Shown: in pieces, positions 1 to 11,884 of the stretch
Layout: the number at the start of each line of letters is the position of its first letter
How positions within the stretch are numbered: position 1 is the stretch's first letter
Source of the DNA: Dugong dugon
Lineage: Eukaryota > Chordata > Mammalia > Sirenia > Dugongidae
DNA: 64,000 bases
Direction: 5' to 3'
NCBI GenBank assembly: GCA_030035585.1
Contig: CM057482.1
Coordinates: 7,613,001-7,677,000, forward strand
Notes under the pieces: generated by a model
The model's database searches: none
Told to the model about the DNA's origin: nothing
The model's input: only the letters and a program-made list of their open reading frames with translations
Translations under genes and position numbers: made by a program

Positions 1-321
1 TAAAACAGTACACAATGTAGACAAAGGTCCCTGCCCTCAAGTTACTCCATTCTAGCGGCAACAGATGAACACTACAAAATAACTGTCATAGATACACAAA
101 TAACAATATGAAAGCAGGTGATAACTGCTATCAAAAACTTGAAAGCAAAGAAAGAGAAGAGGAATTGAGAGTGGGGTGGGTAGGAGGCAGTGGGCAAGCT
201 GGAGATTACACAGTGTGGTCTGGGTAGTCCTCGTTAAGAAAGTAAGTACTGAGCAAGGCATGCTGGGAGCGAAGTAGTTTGCCCTGTGAATATCTAGCGG
301 GAGAGTGTTTCAGAGAGACGT
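1..321. repeat. Possible ancient interspersed repeat
   Basis: Contains phrases such as CCCTGCCCTCAAG followed by a purine-rich middle and GAATATCTAGCGGGAGAGTG, resembling an old dispersed mammalian repeat. I cannot name the family. No coding capacity. Confidence 0.3.
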
Positions 322-431
322 GGGGTGACCAACTATCTCTGTTTGCCCAGGACTGACAGGTTTCCCGGGACACGAGATATTTAGTGCTAAAACCAGGGCA
401 GCCCTGGGCAAACCAGATGGTCGGTCAACCT
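322..431. mobile_element. Short DNA transposon (MITE) with terminal inverted repeats
   Basis: The left end GGTGACCAACTATC pairs with the reverse complement of the right end (GGTTGACCGACCATC), and TTTGCCCAGGACTG pairs with CAGCCCTGGGCAAA. Family unnamed; resembles an old mammalian hAT-type MITE. Confidence 0.6.
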
Positions 432-599
432 AACGGAGAGAGGCAGACAGCTAAGGCCTCAAGGCAGAAACGTGGCTGATGTGTTCAAGGGACAGCAAGG
501 AAGCCAGTGTATCTGGAGGAGACTGAATGAGGGGGACAGTCGGGGGCGCCACATACGGCTCCACAAGCCATAGAGTTGTTCACAAATCTGGAGCTTATT

Positions 600-763
600 A
601 AGAGCCCTGGTGGTGCAGTGTTTAAGATCTTGGCTGCTAACCAAAAGGTCAGCAATTCTAATCTACCAGCTGCTCCTTGGAAACCCTATGGGGCAGTTCT
701 ATTTTGTCCTACAGACTTGCTATGAGTCGGAATCGACTCAACGGCAATGTACTTTTTTATGTG
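600..763 (+). mobile_element. AfroSINE, short type
   Basis: tRNA-derived head GAGCCCTGGTGGTGCAGTG, box-B-like region, then GGAAACCCTATGGGGCAG and tail GAATCGACTCAACGGCAA. Near full length, about 160 bp. Confidence 0.93.
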
Positions 764-769
764 TCAGGT

Positions 770-980
770 GGATTCCCTGGGTGGTGAAAATGGTTAACAT
801 GCTCGGCTGCTAACCAAAAGGTTGGAGGTTCGAGTCCACCTAGAGGTGCCTCAAAAGAAAGGCCTGGCAATCTACTTCCAAAAAACTAGTCATCGAAAAT
901 CCTGTGGTGCACAGTTCTACTCTAACCCATGTGGGGTCGCCATCAGCTGGAGTCGACTAGACAGCAACTGGTTTTTATGT
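770..980 (+). mobile_element. AfroSINE, long type
   Basis: Head CCCTGGGTGGTGAAAATGGT, GGTTGGAGGTTCGAGTCCACC box B, GAAAGGCCTGGCAATCTACT middle and GGGGTCGCCATCAGCTGGAG tail. It lies head-to-tail behind the preceding copy. Confidence 0.93.
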
Positions 981-1984
981 GCCAGGTATTTATACTCAGC
1001 ACAGGGAATATATAAATGAGTGAAACAGGGAAAAATACAAGTGCCACAGGTTGGTGAAGGACTGTAATGACTTCTGGGTAAATGATCACTTCCCACAGAA
1101 ACTTGCACTTCCAGTCATATCTTTGTCCATATAGTCATATCTTCCTCCAGCACAGCCCAGTCCAGCTTTGGGCTCCTCACACCAGCTACCACTCCCTTAA
1201 TGATGACTGCCATCTGTCTTCCCGTAACAACTGGGGACAGAAAACCCTGATTAGCAGGCCAGTCCACCTGAAGACAGAGCAGGAAATGACCTGTCACAAA
1301 CCCCTCCCCACCCATACCCACCCCTCCGTGACAGGCTCCCCTCTGCCATCTTGCTTGCCCCACGGGGAGAGACAATGGGTTCCTACAAGGGTTTCCAGAC
1401 CCTAGCTGGCCTGCTAAGATGGTACTGGGGAGGATTTCTTCTGAGGTTTTCTAGATTGCAAAAAGGCCCGAGAAAAAAAAGCAATAAGTTATCCATGAAG
1501 TATCTCCCGTTTTATTTTATATATGCATATGGAATTGATTCCTAATTAATTAGTGAAGCTTGCATTTTTTCAGAAACACCTCCTAGAATAGGGGGCTGGT
1601 AAGGGGAAAGATAACGAGTGGGATCCCTCATGTCAGCAGATTAGGGAGCCCTGAGTTAAAACTTCAGTGAACATGAAAGCGTGTTATCTGAGAAAAGCAA
1701 ACACGTTAGGCTATCTTCATGTATTAACACATGAGTGTAAATTAGCCTGTGAGACTAGCTTTTCACAAATCAAAGACTTGAGTGGGACCCCTGGAAGGGG
1801 GTGGAGGGTGATAGAGGAGAATGGAAAGAACAGGGTGGTCCTAAACAGAGAACTGGAAGGGTACAGAGAACCTGGAATAACGATAAAACAATCATACAGG
1901 CCACAAAGCAGTTTCACATTCTCTTTCATCTGCCCCTCACAACCCAAGATGGTGGGAGTTATAATCATCCTCCAAGAGGCAGAC
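981..1984. other. Intergenic unique DNA
   Basis: No exon, RNA gene or named repeat recognised. Open frames of up to about 107 codons occur on both strands but show no family resemblance. Confidence 0.5.
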
Positions 1985-2195
1985 CAGCATTACAAAGCCA
2001 GACGACCTGGCCTCAAAGCCTAGCTCTGCCACTTACTAGCTGTGTGATCTTAAGCAACTTACTTAACCTCTCTGTGTCTCCTAATCCCACCCTAAAAACT
2101 GGGCTAATTATAGTACCCACCTCCTAGGACAAATGTAAGGATTAGATAAATTAATTCATGGGACACTCTTGGAACATACTTGGCACGCATAAACA
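1985..2195 (+). repeat. MIR SINE
   Basis: Carries the MIR core: CTCTGCCACTTACTAGCTGT, then TGTGATCTTAAGCAACTTAC and TTAACCTCTCTGTGTCTC, ending near ACTTGGCACGCATAA. Diverged ancient copy. Confidence 0.9.
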
Positions 2196-2320
2196 GGTGG
2201 TGATTTTTGGCCAAGGTCACCAGCCACAAATTAGCAAAGCCTTTCCTGGGCAAAGAAACCACCTGGGGGAAGTAGTTACAAAGCACAGATTCCCAGGCCC
2301 TACCCAGGATATTCTGGTAT

Positions 2321-2428
2321 GGAGGCAGGTAGGGCAGGGAGCCAGTAATTAGGATTTGGGGGCAGGGAGGGCAGGGAGACAGTAACTAGGATTTGGGGGC
2401 AGGCAAGGCAGGGAGACAGTAACTAGGA
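2321..2428. repeat. 37-bp tandem repeat, about 2.9 copies
   Basis: The unit containing AGGGCAGGGAGACAGTAACT AGGATTTGGGGGC recurs at 2331, 2368 and 2405 (spacing 37 each), with a few mismatches in the first copy. Confidence 0.85.
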
Positions 2429-3654
2429 GGGAAAGAACCCGTACTCATGACTGGCCCTGCCCAGGTGATTCTGACATAGGGGATAGGCAGAGGACAGTTT
2501 GGGGAACACCAGCTTGGAATCACATGAGGATCTTTTCCTACTGTACTTGCCTGCTACCCGGGAGGTCATGGGGGCCCAGATGGACCCCTCTTCCTGACCC
2601 CTTGACCAACCGCCAGCCCCACTGATGGCCCCCCAGAGCAGCGTCGCCCCCCATTTCCTACTTTCGAAGGGAAAAATTGCTGCAGGACCATTGTCAGAGA
2701 GAGAGTTCCTGCAAGACCGAGGGCTTTAAAGCCAAGCCCCACTCAGAGCGGGTTTTAACACTGGGTCCTGCAGTGGAAATGCTGACATAATCTTAATTAT
2801 GAGAGAGAATTTCTCTCAGATGGAAATGCAGTGACCTACAAGTCTCCATCTGCAAGTCCTCCTGACCTGTAAGAGAAGAGCCTGGCAGAATATTTTGGGT
2901 AATATATTATGCATCTACTTATCCTCTGGTCCCCATCTGTGAGCTTAGCAAGGCAGTGGTTTGAAGGAAGGGAGAAAAAAAAATAGGAACACCAGGCTTG
3001 CGAACACTCACCTGGATCGGAGACCAGGGTGAGCTTTTACTCTGCAGCACTTTGCAATCGTATGAAGGGAAATCTATTTCAGCTGCTGCTGAAAACACAG
3101 GAAAAGTACCAGGGACTAGAGTCCTAGGAATTGAACCAGCCTCAATTCAGAGGCGCCAAGTGGTCTCACGCCATCTTTTCTGCATATTCGTAATTCACCG
3201 ACGTGAAGAGGTCTTTGTGACCAAAAGAAAAAGGAGTTCCTTGGGAAGTAACATCTCGTATGAATGAGGCAGTTCCTGACACAGCACCCCAGAGAAACAT
3301 ATTCATGTTAGGGGTATCTACCCTCCGGCATTTGACTTTGAGCTATCCCTGCCAGGGACTTCCTTGCTGGGGTGATGAACGGTGTGGACTCTAGGTCGAT
3401 ACGTCACTCAGAAGACAAGGCATCTTCCCCCGAGGTCGGGCAGTATTTCGGCATTTAGCTTGTGACTAGGACAATGGGGCGGACCCCTAAGCAGTTTGGA
3501 GGAATAGGGGGTAGCTATGACCAAGAGTGTAAATCCTGAGGCATTCCCTCCTGCAAGAGCCTAATAGGCAGCAGGCCTCTGGGGCAGGCTGCAATCAGCT
3601 GAGAGCTTCTCTTCACATTCATCTAAGGTGATGTTAAACCGCCACAGTATTTAA
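2429..3654. other. Intergenic unique DNA
   Basis: No supported gene or named repeat. Moderately GC-rich, with A-rich patch near 2970. Confidence 0.45.
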
Positions 3655-3696
3655 GTGTACAGTTCAATAAAATTTTACGGCCATGTAACAACATCC

Positions 3697-3915
3697 TGGA
3701 GTCCTGGGGTGGTGCAAACGGTTAAGGTGCTCGGCTGATAACTGAAAGGTTAGAGGTTCAAGTCCACTCAGAGGCCGGTAGGAAGAAAGGCCTGGCAGCC
3801 TACTTTCAAAAAATCAGCCATTGACAACCCTATGAAGCACGATTCTACTCTGACACACATAGGGTTGCCGTGAGTCAACTTTGACTTGATGGCAACTGTA
3901 TTTTGGTTTTTTTAA
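3697..3915 (+). mobile_element. AfroSINE, long type
   Basis: Starts GAGTCCTGGGGTGGTGCAAA, contains GAAAGGCCTGGCAGCCTAC and ACACACATAGGGTTGCCGTG, and ends GATGGCAACTG with a T-rich tail. Inserted in L1. Confidence 0.92.
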
Positions 3916-4035
3916 ACAATACCCTAATCAGAATAAAAAACATTTCCATCATCCCAGAATGTTTCCTCATGCCCTTTTCCAATCTCTCCATCCCCCGAAG
4001 CAACCACTTTTGCCTATTCTAGAACATTAAATAAA

Positions 4036-4232
4036 GAGCCTTGGGGGTACAATGGTTAAGGGCTCAGCTGCTAACCAAAAGGTTGGCGGTTCAAACTCAC
4101 CAGCTGCTCTGCAGGAAGAAAGACCTGGCAATATGCTCCTGTAAAGATTACAGCCTAGAAAAACCACTGGGGCAGTTCTACTCCGTGAATGAGTAGACTC
4201 TGAGTCAGAATGGACTCCACCGCACACCACAA
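4036..4232 (+). mobile_element. AfroSINE, intermediate type
   Basis: Head GAGCCTTGGGGGTACAATGG, middle with GTAAAGATTACAGCC, tail GAGTCAGAATGGACTCCACC. The second AfroSINE within the same L1 relic. Confidence 0.9.
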
Positions 4233-4366
4233 CAGAATGTTAATATAGATGGAATTACGCATTATGTCCTCTTTTCCGTTTGGTTTGTTTCGCTCAACTT
4301 ACCATTTTGAGATTCACCGTATTATTGCGTGTATCAGCCATTGATTTCTGCCTCCTTTTTAAAAGT

Positions 4367-5761
4367 TGGGCGCTCACTCAGCAGTGCCCCGCTACCCACA
4401 AAGGCATCTGTGTTCCTGGGAAAGCAAGGCCTTCAGCTGCCCACCGGCTCCGCTATCTGAGACAGCCCTTCACACGGGCCGTGGTACCCACGACCTTCAG
4501 GGAACCCCTCGGTGAACTTCACGCCCCTTCTCCATCCATCCTCTTGACGGTTCCTCAGTTCAGATGGAGACTAGGAGGAAGTCTTCCAGCAGCCCCTTCC
4601 AGTCCCCAAACACGTGACAATCTCGACCAGCGTGACCCGTGTGAGGTCGGCAGAGGAGTGGGGAGGCCTGACAGAGAAACGTTTTATTAGCTGTGGTCAG
4701 ACATGGGCTGGAGTGGGCACACTTCCCCAGGCCTCCGAAGTCAGTGCTAATATATCCTTCCTCTCAAATTGCCTCCAAACTTCGGTAAGAAGCACTATCC
4801 CTGTTGGCTGATGAAATATATTCTTCCAAAGCAATTTTAAAATAATCGTACTGTATGCTAAACCTCAAAAAAGAGAAAACCCTGCCGCCAGATCATCCTG
4901 GACTGAGCGGCAATGACAGAGTTTCATAATTAGGAAACGCAGTGTCATTTCTGAACATTATTGCACCTTTGAAAAACAGTATCAAACCGAGGACTGCGCA
5001 TTTGATACCTGATTGATTTCAGATTTCAAGTCAACTGCAGCCAAATAATGAGCTGCCTCTGTCGTGAGCTGTGGAGCCGGCTCAGAGCGTCTGGGCGGGA
5101 GGGCTCCAGGGGGGCCGGGGCGGGAGGGCTCCAGAGGGGCGGGAAGCCCCTGATGCCTAACACAGCTGAGGGGCCGCTGGACCAGGGACTGCAGGACCCC
5201 CACTGCCACCTGCATGAACGTTTTTGCCCGAGGGGCTGTTTTTGAACTCAGGGTTTATTATAAGTGCCCTTCAGCGTTGCTCATCAGTCCGGATGCTGGG
5301 CATCAGGGGTTCGAAGCCCTGGGCTGAAATTGGCTTGCAACGCCCCTTACCCCCGCCCGCCATGCAGAGCTGGCCTCAGCTTGCGGAGAATGGAGAACAG
5401 TGGGCCGGAGCGAGCTCAGACGGGGCAACGGGCAGCAGCTGCCCCCCTCCAGCCCTTCCCCATCACCACCAGACTCTTCCGTCCACCACCTGACACTCAG
5501 CATTCCCCTTAGAATGTCATTCACGAACTTAGAGCACCTTGACCTTGGAAAGGGACTGCATATGGTTGTTTTCAACGTTCCCCTCAAAGCCAGAATCCTT
5601 CCACAACGTTGTTTAGACATGGTCCTGCGGGCTCTGCTGTTGGGAAGCCACCGATTCCATTGTTACAGAGCCACAACTGTTGGAAACGGCTTCTCTCCCT
5701 TCACCCCAAAGTCGCACCTATAATCCCCCCTTGTTTGTACTCTTCACCCACATTCCTCTTC
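4367..5761. other. GC-rich intergenic unique DNA
   Basis: About 1.4 kb with no recognised gene. A short duplicated GGGAGGGCTCCAG unit occurs at about 5096-5145. Open frames overlap on both strands but none resembles a known protein. Confidence 0.5.
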
Positions 5762-5961
5762 ACCAGTTTCCACCGAGTGGACTCCAACTCATGGCGACCC
5801 CATGCGTATCAGACTAGAACTGTGCCCTACAGAGCTTTCTGTGGCTGATTTTTCAGAAGCAGGTCACCAGGCTTTTCTTCTGAGGCACTTCTGGGTGGAC
5901 TGGAACCTCCAACCTTTCAGTTAGCAGCGGAGCTCGTTAACTGCACCACCCAGGGACTCCT
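5762..5961 (-). mobile_element. AfroSINE, long type
   Basis: Reverse-strand copy: GAGTGGACTCCAACTCATGG at the 3' side and GCACCACCCAGGGACTCC at the head. Confidence 0.93.
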
Positions 5962-6005
5962 CACCCACATTACAGCTCTTCCAGTGTTTGAGGGTTGTGG
6001 TAAGC

Positions 6006-6632
6006 CTATACATCACACATGTAGTGGTGCCCTACCCGTGCCAGAGTCCATAGCTCTGTGTCTGAGACTTTCTCTGAAGTCTTGGCAAGACCCCTGATCA
6101 CAGCCCTAGCCAATACAGATGGGAGTTGGCATACAGATCCCGAGGGCTCCCCGCCCTTGGGTGGATAACTCTGAGATGTAGACTCTACACCAATCCCAGA
6201 GTTCCCTGTAGACCAAGCTCCAGTTGCCCCCAGTGGGAGCTGGCTAGGTAATGCACCCCTTACTGCTTGCCTTTCCCCCAGTCTCCCTTCTCCACGTCCC
6301 TTCTGGTGTTCTCTGAATTTCCCAAATAAAATACTTGCACCCAAGCCTGGTCTCAGGGTCTGCCCCTGGGGAACCCAACTAAGAAAATAGCCTATTCTCT
6401 TCTCGAAGACAAACGCTCCTGGGGCTTTCTCCTGTTCCTCAGGTAACACTGTCCCCAAATCTATAGCCACCTGGCCAAGCTTCTTCATGATCTTCTTACT
6501 TGCAAAGGTCTCTCTTAAGATGTGGAGCCGGGGATGGGCTACAGTGCTCCTAGCACATCTGTCTGACACGATGCAGAGCCTATGATTTCTCTTGATCTGA
6601 GCACCACCCTTCTGTAAGCCCTCCAGCTGCAC
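6006..6632 (-). other. 208-codon open frame of unlikely coding status
   Basis: The longest uninterrupted Met-to-stop frame outside simple repeats in the intergenic part. No recognised domain, signal or membrane segment. The downstream half (about 6160-6400) reads like a dispersed repeat (GGGTTCCCCAGGGGCAGACC), and the sequence just upstream resembles a CR1/L3 LINE, so it is probably a chance frame in repeat-derived DNA. Confidence 0.3.
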
Positions 6633-6639
6633 GTGCCTT

Positions 6640-6990
6640 TTCGCTGTATCCCACTCTTGCTTTATAATCTCCTCCTTGTTAATGTGAAACGCCCAGGTCT
6701 TCTGACCTGAACTGTTAAAGCTCCCAGCCTCATTTCACTTTCGACCGGATAAACGTGCTCTCTGCATCTTTATCCAAGTAGTTGAGCAAAATGTTAGACA
6801 GGACAGACCCAAAGGCAGAGCCCCACAGCGTATTACCAGAAACCTTAGGTTCATCAAATCGTGTGGACACAGCTGATCAGCCCACAACACATACGTCTGT
6901 CATCATCCCATCCACCTCCTCTATGCCAGCCACAACATTACATAAGAGACTTCACCAAATGGCCCACTGAAACCCAGGCCCACAGGCTAA
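6640..6990 (-). mobile_element. Probable CR1/L3-type LINE relic
   Basis: On the plus strand GTTGAGCAAAATGTTAGACA, then GGACAGACCCAAAGGCAGAG and CCCCACAGCG, resembles the antisense of CR1/L3 reverse transcriptase. Strongly decayed; family assignment from memory. Confidence 0.45.
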
Positions 6991-7224
6991 AAGTCTGAAG
7001 GGAATTAAATTAAATGCTGGCATTTTGCATCACTCTGCCTTCTTCTGTCTCCACTTCTCTTCCCAGGCTCCATGGTATTCTCTCACTCCAACTATGTAAC
7101 ACAAAAAATGTTGGTCTTATTTTTTGGTTCCCAGGTTCTGACATGTTTCCATGCACTTTCTCTGGTAGGACAGCACCTGATAACATAGGAGTTCTAGAAG
7201 AACTGGCTAAGAGGCTGGAAAGTG

Positions 7225-7570
7225 GGGATCAGCAAACTTTTTCTATAAAATGCCAGATAGTAAATATTTCAGGCTTTGCTGGTCAGACGGTCTCTATTGC
7301 AACTATTCAACTCTCAACTGCCGTTATAGTGCAAAAGCAGAAGGAGACAACGTAAAAACAAACAAGTGTGGCCCTTTTCCAATAAAACTTTATTTACGGA
7401 TGCTGAAATTTGAAGTGCATATCATTTTCACATCACAAAATATTAATCTTTTGGATTTTTTTTTCCCAACCATTGAAAGAATTGTAAAAAATCATTCTTA
7501 GCTCACAGGACGCGTGAAAACAGCTGGTGGGCGGGATGGGGCCCATGGTCACAGTTTGCTGACCCTGCTG
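7225..7570. mobile_element. hAT-like DNA transposon relic
   Basis: Ends GGGGATCAGCAAAC and GTTTGCTGACCC are inverted repeats. Internally it shares CAGATAGTAAATATTTCAGG and AATAAAACTTTATTTACGG with the elements at 35135 and 47007. Confidence 0.75.
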
Positions 7571-7599
7571 GAGAGCAAGAGAAAGAGCACAGGTTCTAC

Positions 7600-7685
7600 T
7601 GATGCCTGAGTCCTATTCTTTCCAGCTGTGTGATCTTGGGTGAGTCCCTTAACCCCTGATTCCACTCACCTCTTAGGAGGATGAT
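7600..7685 (+). repeat. MIR fragment
   Basis: CCAGCTGTGTGATCTTGGGT followed by GAGTCCCTTAACCCC is the MIR core. Short partial copy. Confidence 0.7.
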
Positions 7686-8387
7686 CGGGTGGATGAAGGC
7701 AACACCAAGCCCCCGGGTTGTGGTAAGGGCCAAGTCCACACAGTTGCTTGGTTGTGTTAAACAAGCTACCCTAGGCTGGCTCTCACTCACCAACCCTTTA
7801 CTTTCTAATTGCTCAGACCACGCTGCCTCGTAATGTATTGTAGAAATTGGCCAGGGATTTATATCTAGCATTTTCCCTATATGGGAAGCTGCATAGCTAT
7901 TCTGCAATGCTCTGACCCCCCGCTAGCTCTCCGTGATCTCGTGATCTCTCTAACTTTCCCAGCAGGGGTTCGATGCCGGCCTCTCCAGGTATCTCCACCA
8001 CCCTGAGCTGCACTGGTCTCAGCCTAGGGGCTTGTAGATTTAAAGGTGCCTGGTGCTGCCTTCTCACCCTTAGCCTCGGGTGTCTCTCAAATACTTTTGT
8101 TTCACCCAGTCCAAGTGATTCGTACCTTGCCATCCTCAGCACCCCATCCGCCTGCTGCGGATGGACGGTAAGTGTCTCTGCCTCGTCTCTCGCTGGCTCT
8201 TCAGCACTGTTTCAGCATTAGCCTTCCGGGGACTCGTCTTAGAGGACCGCAGTGTTCTTGTCTTTGCCCTCGGCCACAGCTCCTCCTCCCCTCTTTCCCT
8301 GACTGTCCTCTCCAGCTCTTCCTTTTTGGGTTATTTACAATTGTATAAGCAGAATGGCATTTCAGAATCTACTATCCTGGTAACCCA
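7686..8387. other. Intergenic unique DNA
   Basis: No named repeat or gene recognised. Overlapping open frames of 80-103 codons on both strands lack any family signature. Confidence 0.45.
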
Positions 8388-8554
8388 TAAAAACCGAAAA
8401 CCCAACCCATTGTTGTCGAGTCAATGCCGACCCATAGGACCCTATAGGACAGAGTAGAACTGCCCCATAGGGTTTCCAAGGAGTGGCTGGTGGATTCGAA
8501 CTGCTGACGTTTTGGTTAGCGGCTGAGCTCTTAACCACTGCACCACCAGAACCC
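8388..8554 (-). mobile_element. AfroSINE, short type
   Basis: Plus-strand reading ATTGTTGTCGAGTCAATGCC, then CCCCATAGGGTTTCCAAGGA, ending CACTGCACCACCAG. Near full length. Confidence 0.94.
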
Positions 8555-8737
8555 ATATCATCCTTTAAAGCTTTGGGGAGTGACAATCACCCTCTCCTCT
8601 CTCTAGCCCTTCCGGATTCTGCTTTCCTCAAGTGTGGATGATATGCCTCACTCTGTTCTCAGCTTCTCTTCCTTTGCTAGACAGATTGCAAGACTGGGGC
8701 CATTGTCTTCTGGGGTTCTTGCCTCCTTCTACCCCCA

Positions 8738-8920
8738 AAGAGCGGTGGAAAGAGTTGACATGCTCGGCTGCTAACCTGAAGGCTGGAGGCTCAAGGCCAC
8801 CCAGAGGCACCTGGTGATCTACTTCTAAAAAATCCGCCACTGAAAACCCTAAGGAGTGCAGTTCCACTCTGATACACATGGGGTCGCCATGAGTTGGAAT
8901 AAACTCGGTGGCAACTGGTG
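8738..8920 (+). mobile_element. AfroSINE, long type, decayed head
   Basis: GCTCGGCTGCTAACCTGAAG, CACCCAGAGGCACCTGGTGA and ACACATGGGGTCGCCATGAG are diagnostic. The first bases of the head are diverged. Confidence 0.92.
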
Positions 8921-9740
8921 ACCTCCAGCTAAATTCCTTCTGGCACCAATTACCAGTTTTCCTCTGTGTTTGGAGATGAACTCGTCAGCAAGGCAAGATA
9001 AGAATTTATCTGCTTTCAGCTGTCTGAGACATAAGCTGATGCCCAGATGGTTGAAGTCTCCCTTTGCTCCTGGATCCTGCCCCCAGGCCAGCTTTGTGCT
9101 GTGCCTTTTGAAAGCGTAATCCTCGCTGTCCTAAAACAGGGCTCCTGTTGCCCTCTCCACCAGCACTCACCCCCCAGGTTGGGGTTTGCATTCTGGAAAA
9201 TACTTGATACACTCCCATTCCTTTCTATGATTTCCAGTCCTATTCCTGTTAATTTCATTGTTATTCCTTCCCGTTAACATATGGAGTGCAGAATCAGAGA
9301 TCCTCAGCATTAGAAGGGGGCTTACAAGCCATCAAGCCTCGGAATCCCTCTTCTCTAGAAAAGCCCCATCAAGTGGTTTGAACACCCGCAGTGACTAGAA
9401 ACTCCTTCTTCCCTCCCAAGGGGGTGCACTCCATCTTTGAACAGCTCTATCTCACCTGGATTTGGCAACAGTGGCAGACCTAGGGAAGCTTGGGGGAAGG
9501 GCCTGGTAGGGTGCTGAGAGGCAGGTCAGTCAGACCACCTTTCCACAAACGAGTCTTTCAGACACTAAGATGAGCAGAGAAGATAGGCAAAGGATAGAGG
9601 GCTTTTGGGTTTTTACATGGGTGTTAACTTCCCTCAGGATGAAATCTGGTGAGACCTCTACTTGGCAATATCTACGAGGTACATGTTCTTCCTTGGGTTG
9701 AGTTTTTTCCCTTTGGTAGTAAATCACTGTTTACTGGTAT
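8921..9740. other. Intergenic DNA, possible ancient fragments
   Basis: No gene. About 9290-9450 (ATCCTCAGCATTAGAAGGGG) may be a decayed old LINE or SINE fragment that I cannot place. Confidence 0.4.
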
Positions 9741-9800
9741 TCTGAGGTCCTATAGGTCACTATGAGCCAAAAACGACTGGACAGCACCCAACAACAACAC
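9741..9800 (+). mobile_element. AfroSINE 3'-end fragment
   Basis: GTCCTATAGGTCACTATGAG, then ACGACTGGACAGCACCCAAC and AACAAC: the SINE tail with its A/C-rich end, lacking the head. Confidence 0.75.
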
Positions 9801-9814
9801 AGACTTTTTTCCTG

Positions 9815-11500
9815 GCCCTCTGCATCATTAATTTAAATGTAAAACCATGGGCAAAGAAGTTAACAGGGATCATGCAATCCTTATAAAACCTTGCCGAAGG
9901 ATCATCAAGGAATTTTTTGGACATGAAGAACAGTAATGGTGAACATCTGTTCTCAGTATTAAAATCTATCAAAAATCTCCTCTAATCAAAGCAGCGATGA
10001 TACTGTAATAAACAAACAGCTCTGTGGAAAGCACAGAGGGTACAGGAATGGATCTGAGTCTCTACGGGCATTTAATATATGACAAAGGTGCATTTCAAGT
10101 CTTGGGCAACGGGTTATCCCTCTGAAAGAAAGCAAAGTTAGACTCCTGTCTTCTGATGGATCAAATATCTAAGTATAAAAAACAAAAGCATACAATTATT
10201 AGAATAAAATTGAGAATAGTTTTATAGCATTGTGGGGAAGGTCTTCCTTAAGGAAGAAAGATCGTTGTTGTGCGCAGTTGAGTCAATTCCAGCTCATAGT
10301 GACCCTATAGAACAGAGTAGAACTGCCCCATAGGGTTTTCTAGGCTGAAAACTTTATGGGAGCAAATCGTCAGATCTTTTCTCTCACAGAGCCACTGGGT
10401 GGGTTTGAACTGTCAGCCTTTTGGTTAGCAGCCAAGTGCTCAACCATTGAGCCACCAGGGCTAAAAATCCATAAAGAAAATGAGTTAGCAGATTTTTGTC
10501 ACATAACATTAAAAAAATTATTTGAAAAATGTGAAAAAGAATATATCAATCTCACTGAATTGTAGGTGTAGAAATTGTTGAATCATAGGTGTAGAAAATG
10601 TTGAAATGGCTTATGTTTTATTGTATATTTTCACCACAGTAATAAAGAACAACAAATAAGATATAATACTCAAAGTGTATCTCATACAAAAAATTTACAA
10701 TAAATTAAAAAATTACAGGTACTTTATCAAGAAAGGATAGGCAGAGGATATGAACAGAAGAGGATGTTCAAATGGCCAATGAACAGATGAAAAGATGCTC
10801 AAATTCACATAAAGAATATGGACAATGAAACAACAAAATGCCACTTTTCACTAATAAGACTGGTCAAAAAAAAAAAAAGATAGCATCTAGTAAAGCACGG
10901 ATGTGGAGAACTGGAGTTGGAAATATATATCAGCACTAGCCTTTTGGATGCTAATTTCGCAGCATTTCTGAAGATAAACATGTGGATGAATTCGGATCCA
11001 GATGCTCCATTTCTAAGAATGTACTCAAAAGAAAGATTTATACACATACATAAAGATACACACAAATGTTTAGTAAGGTATTGTAACAGCAAGTGACTAG
11101 TAATAATTACCTGAAACAAACAAAATTACCAATAAGGGGATGCTAGAAAAATGACGTTGCATTCATACACTGGGATGCTGTGCCGAAGTTACAGGAGCAA
11201 AGTAGATCAATATCCAATGATCAAGAAGAATATCTGTATGTTGTGTTAAAAAAAAAAAAAGAAGAAGAAACAATTGTGTGTAGACGTAAATGCACCTACA
11301 TAACGTGGGAGAAAGTCAGGAAGGATGCGTCTCAAACTGTTATCTTTGGAGCTTGCGACTGGGTGGGTGGCCCAGGTGGATGCAGGGCAAGTCTCCTTTC
11401 TTTAAGTAATCAACCCCATCACCCCAAAGTAGCAGTAGGATTATAGGAGATTTTTACTTTCTTGTATTTTCTGTATTTTTGAAATCATTTTAAAAAAAAA
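9815..11500 (+). mobile_element. Old L1 fragment, sense, with AfroSINE inserted
   Basis: Includes L1 ORF2-like text such as GGGCATTTAATATATGACAA, TCAAATGGCCAATGAACAGA and GATGTGGAGAACTGGAGTTG. Many stops and indels; not coding. A-rich runs at 10868 and 11493. Confidence 0.75.
10264..10462 (-). mobile_element. AfroSINE, intermediate type, inside L1
   Basis: Reads TGTGCGCAGTTGAGTCAATT, AACTGCCCCATAGGGTTTTC and GAGCCACCAGGGCT on the plus strand. Interrupts the old sense L1. Confidence 0.93.
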
Positions 11501-11884
11501 AAAAACAGAACTTCTTATCACAGCATCTGGCAAAAGACAAGTGTTCAAGAAAGAGGAGCATTACTTTGGCCATTGTGATGTTGACCATTTCACTCTTGAG
11601 TTCCATTCACATAGGCAGCTGTTGTTTTCCAAGTAGTAATCTCTTCATGCTCCATTTAGCCTTGCAGGTATGCTGATACACATAAGCTGAGCTTACCAAA
11701 AATGGTTTTGTTGTTAAAACTAACTACAGGGATATTTTCGTAGACAGTCTTTTGGCGTCGCCCCCTCTGACAGTGTCACCTGGTGTGGTCCACACTCCTC
11801 ACACCCCTCTAGTGACGCCACTGCCTGGGCATCAGGATTTCAGCTGGGCCCACTCACCCCCCAGCCTCTGCCTGGTTGGTGTTT

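Larger units (their letters stand above)
3655..4366 (-). mobile_element. Old L1 3' region, antisense, split by two AfroSINEs
   Basis: Segments 3655-3696, 3916-4035 and 4233-4366 read like antisense L1 (CAGTTCAATAAAATTTTACG, TGGAATTACGCATTATGTCC). The two intervening blocks are AfroSINE insertions. Confidence 0.6.

Noticed and set aside
4367..5761. CpG island / promoter
   Set aside because: GC-rich, but CpG is not dense enough along a sufficient stretch and no transcript start features are visible.
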